From Bigelowiella natans CCMP2755 (lineage: Eukaryota > Cercozoa > Chlorarachniophyceae): DNA of 64,000 bases. The stretch spans positions 1-64,000 of the forward strand of contig ADNK01000313.1 of assembly GCA_000320545.1 (NCBI GenBank), read 5' to 3'. The position numbers and the translations under genes are program-made. The notes below the pieces were generated by a model. It made no database searches. It was given only the letters and a program-made list of their open reading frames with translations, and was not told where the DNA came from. Each line of letters starts with the position of its first letter. Position 1 is the stretch's first letter. Shown here piece after piece: positions 29,386 through 41,675 of the stretch.

Positions 29386-31261
29386 TCAAACAGAATCATT
29401 CTCATCAATTTCTCGTTCTTGAAGTCCAAACGAATCACCTTCTAAGATCTCGCTGCTTATAGAGTTTATAATGTCCAATCGCCTTTTTAAGCGATTTATT
29501 TCACATTTTCTAAATGCATACAGTTTAGTGGAATTTATTCTGGTTTGCATTTTCTTCCATGTCAAGATTAGTTTTTTGTATTCTGGATCTTCAGCAGAAG
29601 TTGCTTGAAAGCCGACAGCACCGTCAGAAAATGCAACCAAATAGAACAAATGGTTATAAAATTGCCTTATAGGATCCGTCTTTTTGATAACTGGAGACAA
29701 TTCGTAGCTGGAGTAAGAGAAGTTAACTTTATTTTCTAACTGTAATTCTCTTTCCTCCATGTCCATGAAAGCCTTCAGGCAAGGATCTTTGCTGAGAATC
29801 TCATTTATCCTCGCCATTGTATTCTATGGAGTTATAGATTTCTCAAAAAATGGAAAGAAAAATTGCAACATTCTACCTGAATCTCGTCGATTTTTGGTTC
29901 TTCCTTTGTAACTAACCGGGTTAGCGCTAGAAATGCCAATGAGACCCTGTAACAATAACCATTCAACTCTATCCAGCATACAATTTTGAAAGGAAACCAA
30001 ATGGAACCTTAGCGATCCCCCTAAGCATTCAAGAATGGCTAAATGACTCTCAGCTCTATCTGTAATGCTTGAGGCGATGCGTATCGCAGTATTTTCAGAA
30101 CATTTCTCAGCAAAGATGATTGTCAAGCTATCCAACGGGAGAGCGGAACAATACGCATCAAGCTTCATTTTGAGCAGAATTCGTAAAATATCTTCAGAGT
30201 CCTGAGCATTTATGCGCCATTTTCCGATCACATTATTTTTTCTTAAACAAGGAATGTAGGAAGCAAAACGATACCGTTGTTGTGAATAACGATGGCGCAT
30301 TCTGAACATGCAACTTTAAAAGCTCTAATATCGTTGCCAACGACCCGATGGCAGGATTTAAATCTTCATCTGAAGACTGGACAAGTCCATTTATATTTTG
30401 AAGTTTGATTCTTTGGGGCCTAATGCCACAGTTCTCAATTGCCTTAATATAAGACCCTGGACTAATTCCGGTTATTTCTTGATTCTCAGCGAAAGAGCTA
30501 TGCTGCATGAGTTTCCAAAGCACCTTAAAAATTTGAGATTGAACTTTTGATAACAATCTTGACGGGATGGACAAAATATTAAGGAGCGAAGGTGCAGATT
30601 TCAATATGGATACTGGAATGCTTGACTTCGTAAGGAAAACAGATTCCTGCAACGCTGTCAACCATTTTTGAAAATTGTCGAGTTTTTTCAGAGTCGGAGC
30701 TTGAACAAGATCGATTAGTTCAAATTTCGAGATCCCCGCTTTCCCATTAATAGGTTCTTCATTCCATGTTTCAAATTTGTATTCCGGAGTAGCGGGAAAC
30801 AGTACTCTTTCTGCTGGAAAACGAAGCGATGTCCCCCATTTTTCCTCTTGCTGCGATTGAATCTTAGCTTTCTGGGCAAGCTCCTCACTTTGCTTTTCCA
30901 GTTTAATCTTCGCAATTTTGACATCCTTTTGCCCTTTTTCGATGGCAGCCTTTCGAAGCTTACTCTCCTCTTGGTTTTTTATCTGGGCTTCAATTCTTGC
31001 CCATTGTGTGTCCAATTCATTGAAGTTTCTGAAGGTTGGTTTAAGGTGGATCCCGAAAACAAAATTGAAATCATTGAATTACCTTTTCTTCCGTGCCGTA
31101 CTCCGCTTCTTTGGTTTTAAAGCAGCGAGTTCATCGTCGTCAGAGGATGAGCTTGACATAACACGTATGCAAGAGTCGTTCGCGCCTTTTCGAATTTTGT
31201 TAGTACCGGTAATGTACTCTACGACTGGTACATGTATTTCACATCGGAAGTTCCCGCTCAT
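29386..31261 (-). CDS. Coiled-coil protein, possibly SLF2/CANIN-like
   Basis: Four exons chain in phase to 551 residues: 31083-31261, 30275-31028, 29917-30201 and 29386-29823. The N-terminus has a Ser/Asp cluster (MSSSSSDDDELAALKPKKR) and a basic patch. A charged coiled coil follows (about residues 60-125: NQEESKLRKAAIEKG through KLEKQSEELAQKAK), then a long helical region (about 170-450) with LLSKVQSQIFKVLWKLMQ and SEDILRILLKMKLDAYCSALP. The helical part resembles, loosely, the CANIN-type repeats of SMC5/6 localisation factor SLF2, with a hydrophobic helix, a lagging Asp/Arg-rich loop and ITDRAESHLAILECLGG. That is an impression, not an established match. A second donor at about 29877 is possible but out of phase. 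The gene is divergent from the + strand coiled-coil gene. Confidence 0.6.
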
Positions 31262-31647
31262 ATTTCACTAAAATCAGCCGAATAACTGTGGTTTTATGTT
31301 TAATTTCTGAAAATCGGACTTCCGGTATTCGAATTATGCAAACGGTTAATCTTTTTCTACAAATTATTTCTTCGGCCAATTTTGAAACACATTTTAAATT
31401 CTTTGACAACCCCCTATCTGTCATAGGGGCCAAAGTAACAAGGCAACGACCACCTAGCGATTCTGAGGAGCTAACCACGGCAAATATGCTGGATGCTACT
31501 TCTCCTCGATCGTCAATGCCTGGACTGTGTCGTTCATTGACACTTTTTGTCTTCCTCGTCACTCTACCAAGTCTTGTCACACCTTTATCGCTCACACGAT
31601 CACCACAAACACATCCTCGGATAAAGGGTGGAAGAAGATTGGCGACA

Positions 31648-33534
31648 ATGGAACTTGAAGTCATCGATGAGGTTTTATCTTGCATGGAAACATATTTCTG
31701 TAAATAAAAAAGGTGGTACAATTAGCTCAATCCTAACCTCCAATGTGTTTCACGTGTTGCAGAGAATCAAAGAAAGTGATTACGGACGCAACCTACTTCG
31801 TGCATTGGATGGAAAAACAGTTCTGTGCCAACTGAAAAATGTCGCCTAATATTGATTCTTTAGTCAATACTGAGAATACTCTCTTAATTTAAAGACAAAA
31901 ACTATTCGGCGTCTATTGTACGATGAGGAGACCCGTGTGTCAACAACGCTTAGTCAGGTTCTGCTCAGCACGTATTGCTTCACAAGACTCATACAAAATG
32001 TCATTATATGGTTCATATATCAATTATTCAGCACATTAAGGCATCTTGGGTCGAAATTTTACTTTGTCGTGAAAGAGAAGAACAGCTCGCTACCCAGAAG
32101 GATTCTCTCAAAAGCTCCCTTATACAGATACAAGAGGCCTTGGTAACAACCATACTCTTCCTTCTTTCCTTCCTTACCTCCCACTCCCGCCTCCCTTCAA
32201 TTCTTGATGCCACACCATCATGCTGAATCATTGTAAAATAGAGAGAAGTGCAAATATGTACGGTAACACTGTATTGGTGCTCTTTCACCTTAGGACATAT
32301 TTAACAATTCGATGAATCATTTCTCAGCAGATCTTCCAGAATTGGTGAGCTCTTACTTTCTTCAGATTCCTCATATATCTACCGATTTTTGTAAAATACA
32401 GCTGTCAAAATATTCACAAACATAATACCTTCAGAGAAACATCGCCCTTGAGCTCCATGAGGCTCATGTTAAGGTGATAAATAAGGGCTCAGCCAATACT
32501 TAAAATGCTGCTGAACCCAATCAGATTAGATGAACAAATTTACATATTCAAAAAATAATTTGATCATTATATCTTCTTCATCTTCACGGTTCCCGCATTT
32601 CTCTATGTAGAATGTGGCAAAAGTGGAGGTTATGCGCCAACTGGATAAAGATGAAGCCGATACATACCAAAAATTGGTTGGTTGAATTCGCTGCCCCCAT
32701 CATCATCATCATCATCGTATTCATTTTCTACATTATCTTCTTTTACAGTATTGTCGTTTCACTAATGCGCTGACATTCTACATCACCAAAACTGAAATAC
32801 CTCTCCATTTCCAAAACAATGTCCTTCTTCCTGTTGTATACAGATGAAAATAACTGGCGACGGCATTGCCCATGCCAAAGCGAAGGCCGCTATAAATGCT
32901 AAAGAGCTTGGTGGCTCAATGGAAAAGACCATTGAGTACCTCCTGTCTTCTCCTCAGAGCGAATCAAGGAGACGAAGGGTATTAGTGCTAACCGTCATCA
33001 TCATCCTTATCCCCATCATCATCATTATCAACATCATCATCATTAGTAGTACTATTTCATCGCTACTCTAATCCATGCTACCATACATTATTCAATCAGG
33101 GGGGTAGTAGTACACGAATAAAGTCCTCTTCGATGGGTAGGCGACATCACCGGTCTATACGTTTTGCAGGGCAGCCTTCTCCAAAGAAGCAGCAGCAGGA
33201 GGAGGTGGAGAAGGAGTATTTGTCCTCCCAAGAATACGACGAAAAACAAGAGGATCAACGCAAAAAGAACGACGATAAGTATAGCAAGGGGGAGGAAAAC
33301 ATAATGCGGAAAAGAGTAATTGCTTGGATCTCTGAGAATATCGATGATGCTGCAACAGCAAATGTGAGGAAGCAGCAGTCGAAGTGGGGCAGGGCTTTAC
33401 TTTATCTTGAGAAGGTAACAATTACTAAAGTAGACGATACTTGATGATGACCGGCCATATTCTCTATAGGCTCTGTTAGGTTCTTCTCTGTTTCTTTGTA
33501 CACTAATGTGCATTGTTTACACATACGCACACAT

Positions 33535-33600
<66 letters not shown>

Positions 33601-33830
33601 GCATTTATACCTCAGTATCGTGTTTGGATGTCACTCAAGTACAAGGAGCATCACATCGATAAGTTCGAAATGTAGTACACGTCATCGATATTGCACGAAT
33701 AATAATTATGTGGTCATAGACCATTGTTGCCCTTGCACACACTACCTTCGCACCAGGCGTAATATGCAAATTGTGATTTGATGATGCACACAGAGGCACA
33801 CACATAATAAAAGTATTGTTTTATACGTAT

Positions 33831-33888
<58 letters not shown>

Positions 33889-33941
33889 AAAGAGCGAAAT
33901 AATTTGTTTCCCTCTTTCCTCTTCTTTTCTCCTCTCTCTCA

Positions 33942-33984
<43 letters not shown>

Positions 33985-34421
33985 TTCTCGCTTTCTCTCC
34001 TGTCTTTTTTTACTACCATATTGATCGTCTGATAAAGGATAACGTGAGATGTAGACCACCCTGTCAAAAACCATTAGTAGATGATGTGCTGCACATTAAG
34101 CAGTTGCTAAAATATTTATTACCTTGGTTTTCCTCTCATTTTTCCTCCTTGCCTCCTCTTCCTCCTCTTTTTCACTTCTGACAACTTGGAACATCGCTGC
34201 CTTAGCGACGACAAGCTAAGTAGCGTGTTGGATCTTCTCGAGAGGAAGGCATGATGATGCACAGCTTAGATCACCTTAACATTATCCGCCCCTCTCTTTC
34301 TCTACTGTATTTCTATTTTTTATCCCGTTTGTTTCACCTTTGTATCGGTCTGCCCTGGTTCTCCTGGTCACTATCGTTTGTACTGAATGCTTCCTATAAC
34401 CCTAAACTGTGGTGTGTGTGT

Positions 34422-34468
<47 letters not shown>

Positions 34469-34502
34469 TATTGTTTTACTCTTCTGATTTCGATACTGCT
34501 AT

Positions 34503-34535
<33 letters not shown>

Positions 34536-35912
34536 CAGAGTGCTGAGGGAATTGAAGCGTGGTTCGACAGTGCTTTTAGTCTCAAGCAGACTGAGTAATT
34601 ATCCTCTTAGTTAAAAGAAGAAAAAAATGGTGATGATGATGACAACAACTACTACTACAGATATCTCCTCTTTGCTTTCTTCCTCCCTTTCTCTCTGCAT
34701 CTCACGATCGCCTTCCTTTTGGTTTCTTTCATTCAATTTTTTGTCGGATGCAATGCTCTCCACTCAACATCCCCATCGCATAAAATCATCACCACCACCA
34801 CCATCATTATCATCATCAATACAACCATCCTCACACCAGCAGCAGCTAGAAATAGAAGAAAAATTTAGTCAAAAATCGACAGAGCAACAGAGGAACACTT
34901 GAACAAAATTATCTAGGCCAATGGTGAGGGCTTTTGAGAGGAGGAGCGATGAATACCAGCAGGCGTTAGAAAAGGCCAAAACACGACTCGTCGCTCAGAA
35001 GAAACGATGCCGATCGAAGGAGGCCGACGCGGAGATAATAACTTCAGCAAAGTGATTATGACATATCACAACATAAGCATCATGTTCACACTTCTTTCCA
35101 CTGTAATGTCGTCCACATCGAAAAGCAGCATACTGCCTACCCTTTGTATTCTTTATCCCCTCATACTGCTATACTGGTGGCGCTATGCAATGTCATACAT
35201 ATTAGGGAAAACGAGTTAGAAGTTCTAAAAGACCTTCGAAGGAGAGCTGCACTAATCAGAGTCAAAGAATCTAAGGGGGGGGAAGGCAAACGAGGATTAC
35301 CATCTGCAAACAAAGCAGCTGACAGATATCCAGAAGGAATAACTAGCACTACATCTACATGCCCAGTGAAGGGAAGAGGCGTGTCATCTATCCTCTCAGA
35401 TGCTGATATTACCAATAAGAGCGCAGCAGCATATCTTGTAGACGGCAACTACTCATCTGGTGTTCCTACTCCAGTAACTACTACAACAATGTGTCCTGCA
35501 AACGCAGTAACACCAGCGACTGGAGAAGAAAAAGAAGAGAGTAAGCGTGTTGTCCCAGACATTATTAAGGTCCGTGTATGTGGAAGCGTATCTACATTTA
35601 TGGATATGAAGGAACATGTATGGTTTCGTTGTGCACTAATATTTTATTCTTCACTTTATATCTCAACTGGATTCTGAGAAAGCATTTATTTATGTGTGTG
35701 TGTGTTTGTGTGTTTGTATGCTGGCGTGTTGCTACTTTGGTGATCAGCTTCATGTGCACAACAGTCGCAAAGGTAGTGCGATTAGTGTGTCTAAGACCGA
35801 TCCAGGATGGAATTTTACATCGCACAGCAATGGTACTGCAACAGTAGCTACTGTGGCTCTTGGAATCGACAGCGACGCAAAATCTGCTATTGCTCCGCAG
35901 ATGTCGTCATGA
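31648..35912 (+). CDS. Multi-exon coiled-coil protein, unidentified
   Basis: Phase-consistent exons are 32032-32142, 32294-32344, 32435-32473, 32611-32676, 32844-32978, 33175-33414, 33616-33671, 34206-34224, 34539-34594, 34917-35051, 35206-35573 and 35773-35912 (stop). The start is provisional (ATG 31648, then an exon from 31763 with KESDYGRNLLRALDGK), and one or two exons near 31.8-32.0 kb are uncertain. The product is mostly helical and charged (REREEQLATQKDSLKSSLIQ; MRQLDKDEADTYQKL; EWF-like EGIEAWFDSAFSLKQ; RRSDEYQQALEKAKTRLVA; ENELEVLKDLRRRAALIR) with a Ser/Thr-rich tail. The long antiparallel-looking helices would suit a BAR-type or cytoskeletal coiled-coil protein, but no family is assigned. 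Its introns hold large dinucleotide and trinucleotide tracts. Confidence 0.6.
33540..33598. repeat. (CA)n(TA)n microsatellite
   Basis: Intronic tract of the coiled-coil gene, just before the exon at 33616. Confidence 0.9.
33830..33982. repeat. (TA)n(GA)n ... (CT)n inverted microsatellite pair
   Basis: A TA tract and a GA tract (33856-33889) are followed, within the same intron, by a long CT tract (33949-33982). GA and CT are complementary and can form a stem across about 60 nt. Confidence 0.8.
34425..34465. repeat. (GA)n microsatellite
   Basis: Intronic GA run, followed by an (ACT)n run at 34501-34535 that ends at the acceptor of the exon at 34539. Confidence 0.9.
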
Positions 35913-36129
35913 AATTTATCAGATACACGTTTATTACCAAGAAAGTTAACGCTTTGACAGTGGAGAGAAAGATCTAGACCTCGTCATTATGCTTTGTGGT
36001 CACAGCCGTAAGCATCATTCGAATTGTTTCAAACATTGTTGCTGGATGTGGAACCATTGGATTTACTTGAGAGAGGAGGGACTCAAAATAAAAACATCAA
36101 ATTAGCTCCTTCCTGCAGATTAGGCGCCA

Positions 36130-36273
36130 CCATCTTGCATCATGGTGGCATCATTCCCACGATTCACTGCCCACGCCTAGACGTGCACTTGAATTGCACC
36201 AACACATCATGCAAAAATGATGCTGCTCTTGTCGTCTTCTTCAAGTCATGTGACTGCGGATTGCAAACACACA

Positions 36274-36309
<36 letters not shown>

Positions 36310-37980
36310 CACGATGTGAATGAACATCAAATGGCACTGCGAAGCGCAGACATGCCACAAGATGCCATGCGAATTGCAAGCGTGCGCACAAATGAAGTGC
36401 ACAATGCACACACAGCTAGACAGGCACACACAATGCACGCATCCGCCACCGTGTCTGTGCACTTCAATGAAATGTGGCATTATGCGGGCCTCATGATTTC
36501 CAGATTTGTGCAACGTACATGCAACAGATCGCGTGCGTCACAGCCAGCATGTGACATGCGCTAGTGTGTTTAGATGTGTGCGTGCATCTGTGCGCACAAT
36601 CACACACACATGCTAGCATGCACACGCACATCTGTGGCTTTGCATGCACATGGCCCAGCACATCTAGACATGTCTTAGATGTGATGCATGCATGTGCTAG
36701 ATGTGCGGGCGGCGGTCGATCATTGACCTTGCAAACGTGACGCAAGGGCAAAGCCAAGAGGTGTTGGTTTGACAATCGGCATCATCATCATCAACATCAC
36801 CACCATCACCACGCTAGTGCGTCTGGAAGAACGCGAGGAAAGCAAGATAACCAAGAAGAAGAAAGAAAGAAAAAAGTGATTCCGTTGGTTCTGTCATGCT
36901 GGCATGATTGAAAGCCAAAAAGGATTGTGCACGTGCGCAGACGCACTCATGTCCGTGTCCTTCATCGCCAATTGACTGGAACCAGAGAACACAAAGGAAA
37001 ATTGAGGACTTTTCCAAACCCACCAGCCACGCTTGGCACCAGAGAGTTTGGCTAGTTGGGTCTCAAAACGCGCCTTGGTGCGCGCACGCCAGCACGACTA
37101 GACAGCGGGCGGGTGCCAGCGCAACGCAGTGTCTAGGTGTGTTTGTTTCTGACGTTCTCGTTCGCACCAAAAGCATGCCAGCATGGATCCAACCAACAAA
37201 AGCTTCGAAATCCAGAACCTTTTGATGTTGGAACTGACTTGGTGCAGTGTTTGGCGTGTGTCGTGCAGTGGCACGGACTCGACGTGCTCCCCTGGCCCCC
37301 CATGCTGGCCTGGGCAACCGACAACAGTGCCGGCCCCACATTGCCCGCATTTGATCATTGATGTCGAACTTTGAAGAAGAAGATGAACTTGACAAACAAA
37401 CAAACAAACAAACGTGACGAAGAACCACGTTTCCAAAACGTGGCAAGACACTTGCAAAACAAGCACGAAACGCAGTGTCTCGAACCAGTTTTGGTGAGGA
37501 CTCATTGGATTTGAGAAATTGGCATCCTGGTTGCATGGGGCAGCGCAAATGGCGGCAGTTTGGCGGCGACGCAAAGCATCGATTCTTCGCAGGAACTTCC
37601 TGAAGGCCACGTCCACACGCCGGTCCGCTTGATGATGGATCACATTTCCGAGAACAATGATAACAATGATGAAAAACCAAACTTCCAAAGTGTGACAAGA
37701 CACTTGCAATGTGCGAAATGCAGTGCCTCGAACTGGCCGGCTTCAGTGAGGACTGACTGGCAAATTGGCACGAACTGAACATTGAATGCATCACAACTAG
37801 CAGCCAAATGACGACGACGTAATGCATCCATCCTGAGCAGGAACTTCCTGACAGCCACGTCCACACGGAGATCAATGTTGGGGACAACCGAGGGGGCGCC
37901 GAGCAAGACTCTGGTCTTGACAGAGTCAGGGGTCGACATTTGAAAAAAATGACATTGAACTGATCCAATTGGGAGATCCG
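36130..37980. other. Large spacer island with a diverged internal repeat
   Basis: It lies between the coiled-coil gene (+) and the deubiquitinase gene (+); it is the only island not at a convergent junction. The left part has an (ACGC)n tract (36271-36311) and GCATGC/CACACA words; the right part is more complex and GC-rich. A 315-codon minus-strand frame (37063-38010) spans a diverged tandem repeat (37410-37640 and 37665-37880). The frame is Cys- and Ser-rich, has no recognised domain, and overlaps another open frame, so coding status is unclear. Confidence 0.5.
37410..37880. repeat. Diverged tandem repeat, about 245-bp period
   Basis: Blocks shared in the same order by both copies include AAGACACTTGCAA, then a GTGAGGACT block, and GCAGGAACTTCCTG followed by GCCACGTCCACACG. 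The copies differ at many positions and by indels. Confidence 0.6.
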
Positions 37981-38157
37981 ACTAAGTGGAAAGAAACCAA
38001 CCATTGACAATTAAGGGGGTATTTTCGGAGATATTTATGAATACCGGTTACTGTCGGGGGGTTTTCGTACAGACTGGAACGACAGTACATGAATTAACGA
38101 TTACCCACCTCCCATCAGTACACCTCCTATTGCGGTGTTCAAGTGTCAACATAAAAC

Positions 38158-38652
38158 ATGCGCCATACACGTGAAAGAAAAAGACAAAACAAAATGAAAA
38201 CCACAGAAGCGCCTTCACATTCCACAAGAAGTACCAGGAACAAAACTAGGCATGCAAACAAATCCGATGAAGTTGTTTTTGACTTAGAAACTCTTCAAGG
38301 TGCAAACCAGATGATCATCAAGTAAAAAGAAGCGTGATAAACTTATCATTGAATTTTATAGAAATTGACAGGCATACACTCCAACTTCTCGCAAGAAGAC
38401 GCGGTATAAGGTGTGGTGCTTGCTTCGCAATGCTAATTGCAATCAGACTGTTACAAATTATTGCCTAAAATTGTGCTTACGGGAATGATGAAACAGGGCA
38501 AATCAGAAGTCAGCGGACATCATTGAACAACTGATAAAGTATGGTTAATAGATAGTATTTTTCAATTTAGAAATTGATTTCTCCTTACAAATCATACAAC
38601 AGATCGTACGATGGCTTGTCGTCTTGTGCTGAAGCGACGAGTACGACGACTC

Positions 38653-38687
<35 letters not shown>

Positions 38688-39915
38688 GCATTCATCGTGT
38701 CTCAGCCACCACATATGTGTTAGTGTGGCAGACATAAGCCAACTTGACAAAAATAACAATAGCGAAATCGTTTCGTAGACTTCCAAGTGTTAATTTTTGT
38801 TCTCATAATACAATATTTTAAATCATCCTCAACCACATCGGCGCAATGTTGGAATAAAAATAGAGAAATCATTAAGCAAGAGAAGACAGAATCGGAAAAG
38901 AAAGGCTAAAAAGGACTCAAAACGACACCAAAGCAATGAAAACGTAAAATGAATAGATCTGCTGAAGTGGGTAATAGAGCTTAATAATAACATCGAACTA
39001 TATTCAGGACCTTAAGGATGATGATGACAGAGACGACGACGATGATGCAGAAGCAGAAGAAGGTCGATATATGAAACTAACATAGGAGCATGATGCTGAT
39101 CATGGATTATATGGGTTTTATTATTTTCGTTCCATTTGCTGCTTGCTGACCGGGGGGAATAAACGTCCACTGTATATGTCAACAAGCCTGTTAATTATTC
39201 AGGTCTACTGGCGACTGTCTATGATATTGACGACGAGGTAATAGTAGTAGTTGTAGTTGTGTACTCCTCTTGTTCTGACAATTCGTAGTAACAATTTTAT
39301 CTGACAAACACTATATTGCTAAGGTTAACGTCAAGGCAGTCAAGAAAACTTTGCAGGAAATCATCAATACATTTATTATATAACAGCCTAGAATATTATT
39401 TCCTAATTTGATGTATGCATATATGCCTCCTTTTGGTACTTCCCTCTCATCACAGAGTCCGGACAAATGGGTGTGTTCAAAATGTGACGACGGATTTGAT
39501 CCAAGAATTTGTCTGCAGGTATGTGATAATAACAATTAGTAGACCATTTTTATTATGTGATTCTATGATTTACGCGCCAACTTCAATTACACTGGAATAT
39601 GCTGTACCCACGTTCCCTTTTTGTCTGAAAAATCACCGCTGCATGTATCTTGATAGACTGGAAAATGTTTCTGCGTCAAGTGCTCTAAAAGCCATGCGTC
39701 AAAGGTAGTAAGAAAGTAAACACCACTAGTTAACAAACACTAACTACTGTTTTTCAATACAGCTAATATGTGCAAAGGTAGTGGTATTAGTCTGTAAGAT
39801 ATCCTCTGATGACGGTCGAATAAACTCAGCATTTTGAGTTGACATCCTCTGATGACGGTCGAATAAACTTAGCATTTTGAGTTACTACTCACTATTATTT
39901 TCTCTGCTTCTTCTT

Positions 39916-39949
<34 letters not shown>

Positions 39950-40127
39950 CACTTACAGAAAGGAAATGGACAACGTGGTTTATTTCTTGTAGTCAACACA
40001 GAAGATGCCAAGGTATGTATGTATGTGTGTATGTATGTATACGAGAGCAGCGACAACTACAATTATCCCAAGTAAAAGTATCACTAGCAGCACCTTGCCA
40101 GCGTAACAGATTTTAGATATACACATG

Positions 40128-40176
<49 letters not shown>

Positions 40177-41291
40177 TTCCTGGAGCGTGAGTTATTATTA
40201 CTACATTACGCAATACCACTAGAGTTATTATTACTGCATTATGCAATAATACTAGTTTGAAAGCAGCACAGTACTACTAACTACATCAAAGGTTGAATCG
40301 ATTGGAAAGAATAATAAATTCACTTTCATCAACGAAAGCAGCCAAAGCATTAAAGAGATAAGGTGTTACTTACGTATTTTATAGTTAAGATGAATATAGA
40401 TGGATAGAGAACATATTAGTCGGTGGACAACCATAATTATCTTGTGTTTGTATGTTGGTGCATGTATGTAAATGGTGAGTAAACATTCTTTGGTGATGAC
40501 GTACTATATTAATAGTGACGCTGATGGTAATTGCACATGTGTGCTTATTGAAGGCAACTAATAATAGCACTAATAATAAAGATTTGTGATTCGGTCAATC
40601 TTAACAGCAGTTATGACATCATAACGATTTGATTAGATCCATGCTACAAGATTTAAGATGTGACGTTGGTAGTATTACACTATGTAGTAGTCATAGTCGT
40701 TATAATAGATAAATGAAGAGACCTACTCCAGCTCTACACCATATGATAGCATTATAGCCGTAATAATAATAATAATAATAATAATAGGGTTGGTTGCTTT
40801 GTTCATAGATAAATGAATAGACCTACACCTGCACTACACTATGATGACTGCTGGCTTGTTTGCTGCCCATTGTATCATGAATAATGCTATTTTACTCTTA
40901 TCTTTTTTCCTCTTAATCAAGGCCAACAATACGAGGAAAAAATAAGCTCTTTGTCTTCAAGAACCAAGAAAGGAGCAAGTGGAAAGGCGAAAAGGGGGGG
41001 CAGCAGGAGAAATATGATAAATCAAAATCTGGATGGTGAAGGAGGAGGAGTAGGAGTAGAGACTCCTGAATCTATTCAAAAAAGGAGGTTTAAAATCCAC
41101 GCTGATGCCCCTCTCCCTGCTCTTTTAATCTCTGCTCCCTTTCCTCTGCACGATGATGCCTAACCCCCCTCCTTTTTTAATCTCTGCTTCCTGTCCTTTC
41201 CTCTGCAGCACGAATTTGTAAAAAGAATTAAGTACGTAGTAGCATTTCGATATTCGATATTGATCTCTGAGAGATAAGGAGACAATTTAAA

Positions 41292-41322
<31 letters not shown>

Positions 41323-41391
41323 TTGTAGCACTAGTAGTAGTGCGGCTGATTATCAAGGGTAAATTGTTATGAATCATTGCAACAATGTGAC

Positions 41392-41428
<37 letters not shown>

Positions 41429-41644
41429 CAGTGCAAGGTTTCTGCAGATGGTGCAAACAGGATTCCTTAGCCGCAAAAATAGATACAAGCGCAAAGAAGA
41501 GGTAGTATTAGTAGTAGTAGTAGTAGTAGTAGTAGTGTCAACAATCTACATCATAATGTCGAATATCATGAAAATTATTGCTGTTGGTAATGTTGGTTGC
41601 AAAGCCGGTAGCTATATGGTAATGATGTATGTAATATGTGTTAT

Positions 41645-41675
<31 letters not shown>

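Noticed and set aside
33133-33174. Upstream AG at 33169-33170 as acceptor for the coiled-coil exon
   Set aside because: It shifts the frame into an early stop; the AG at 33173-33174 preserves phase 0.
33742-34074. 110-codon minus frame of Arg-Glu and Ser-Leu repeats
   Set aside because: Translation of GA, CT and TA microsatellites inside an intron.
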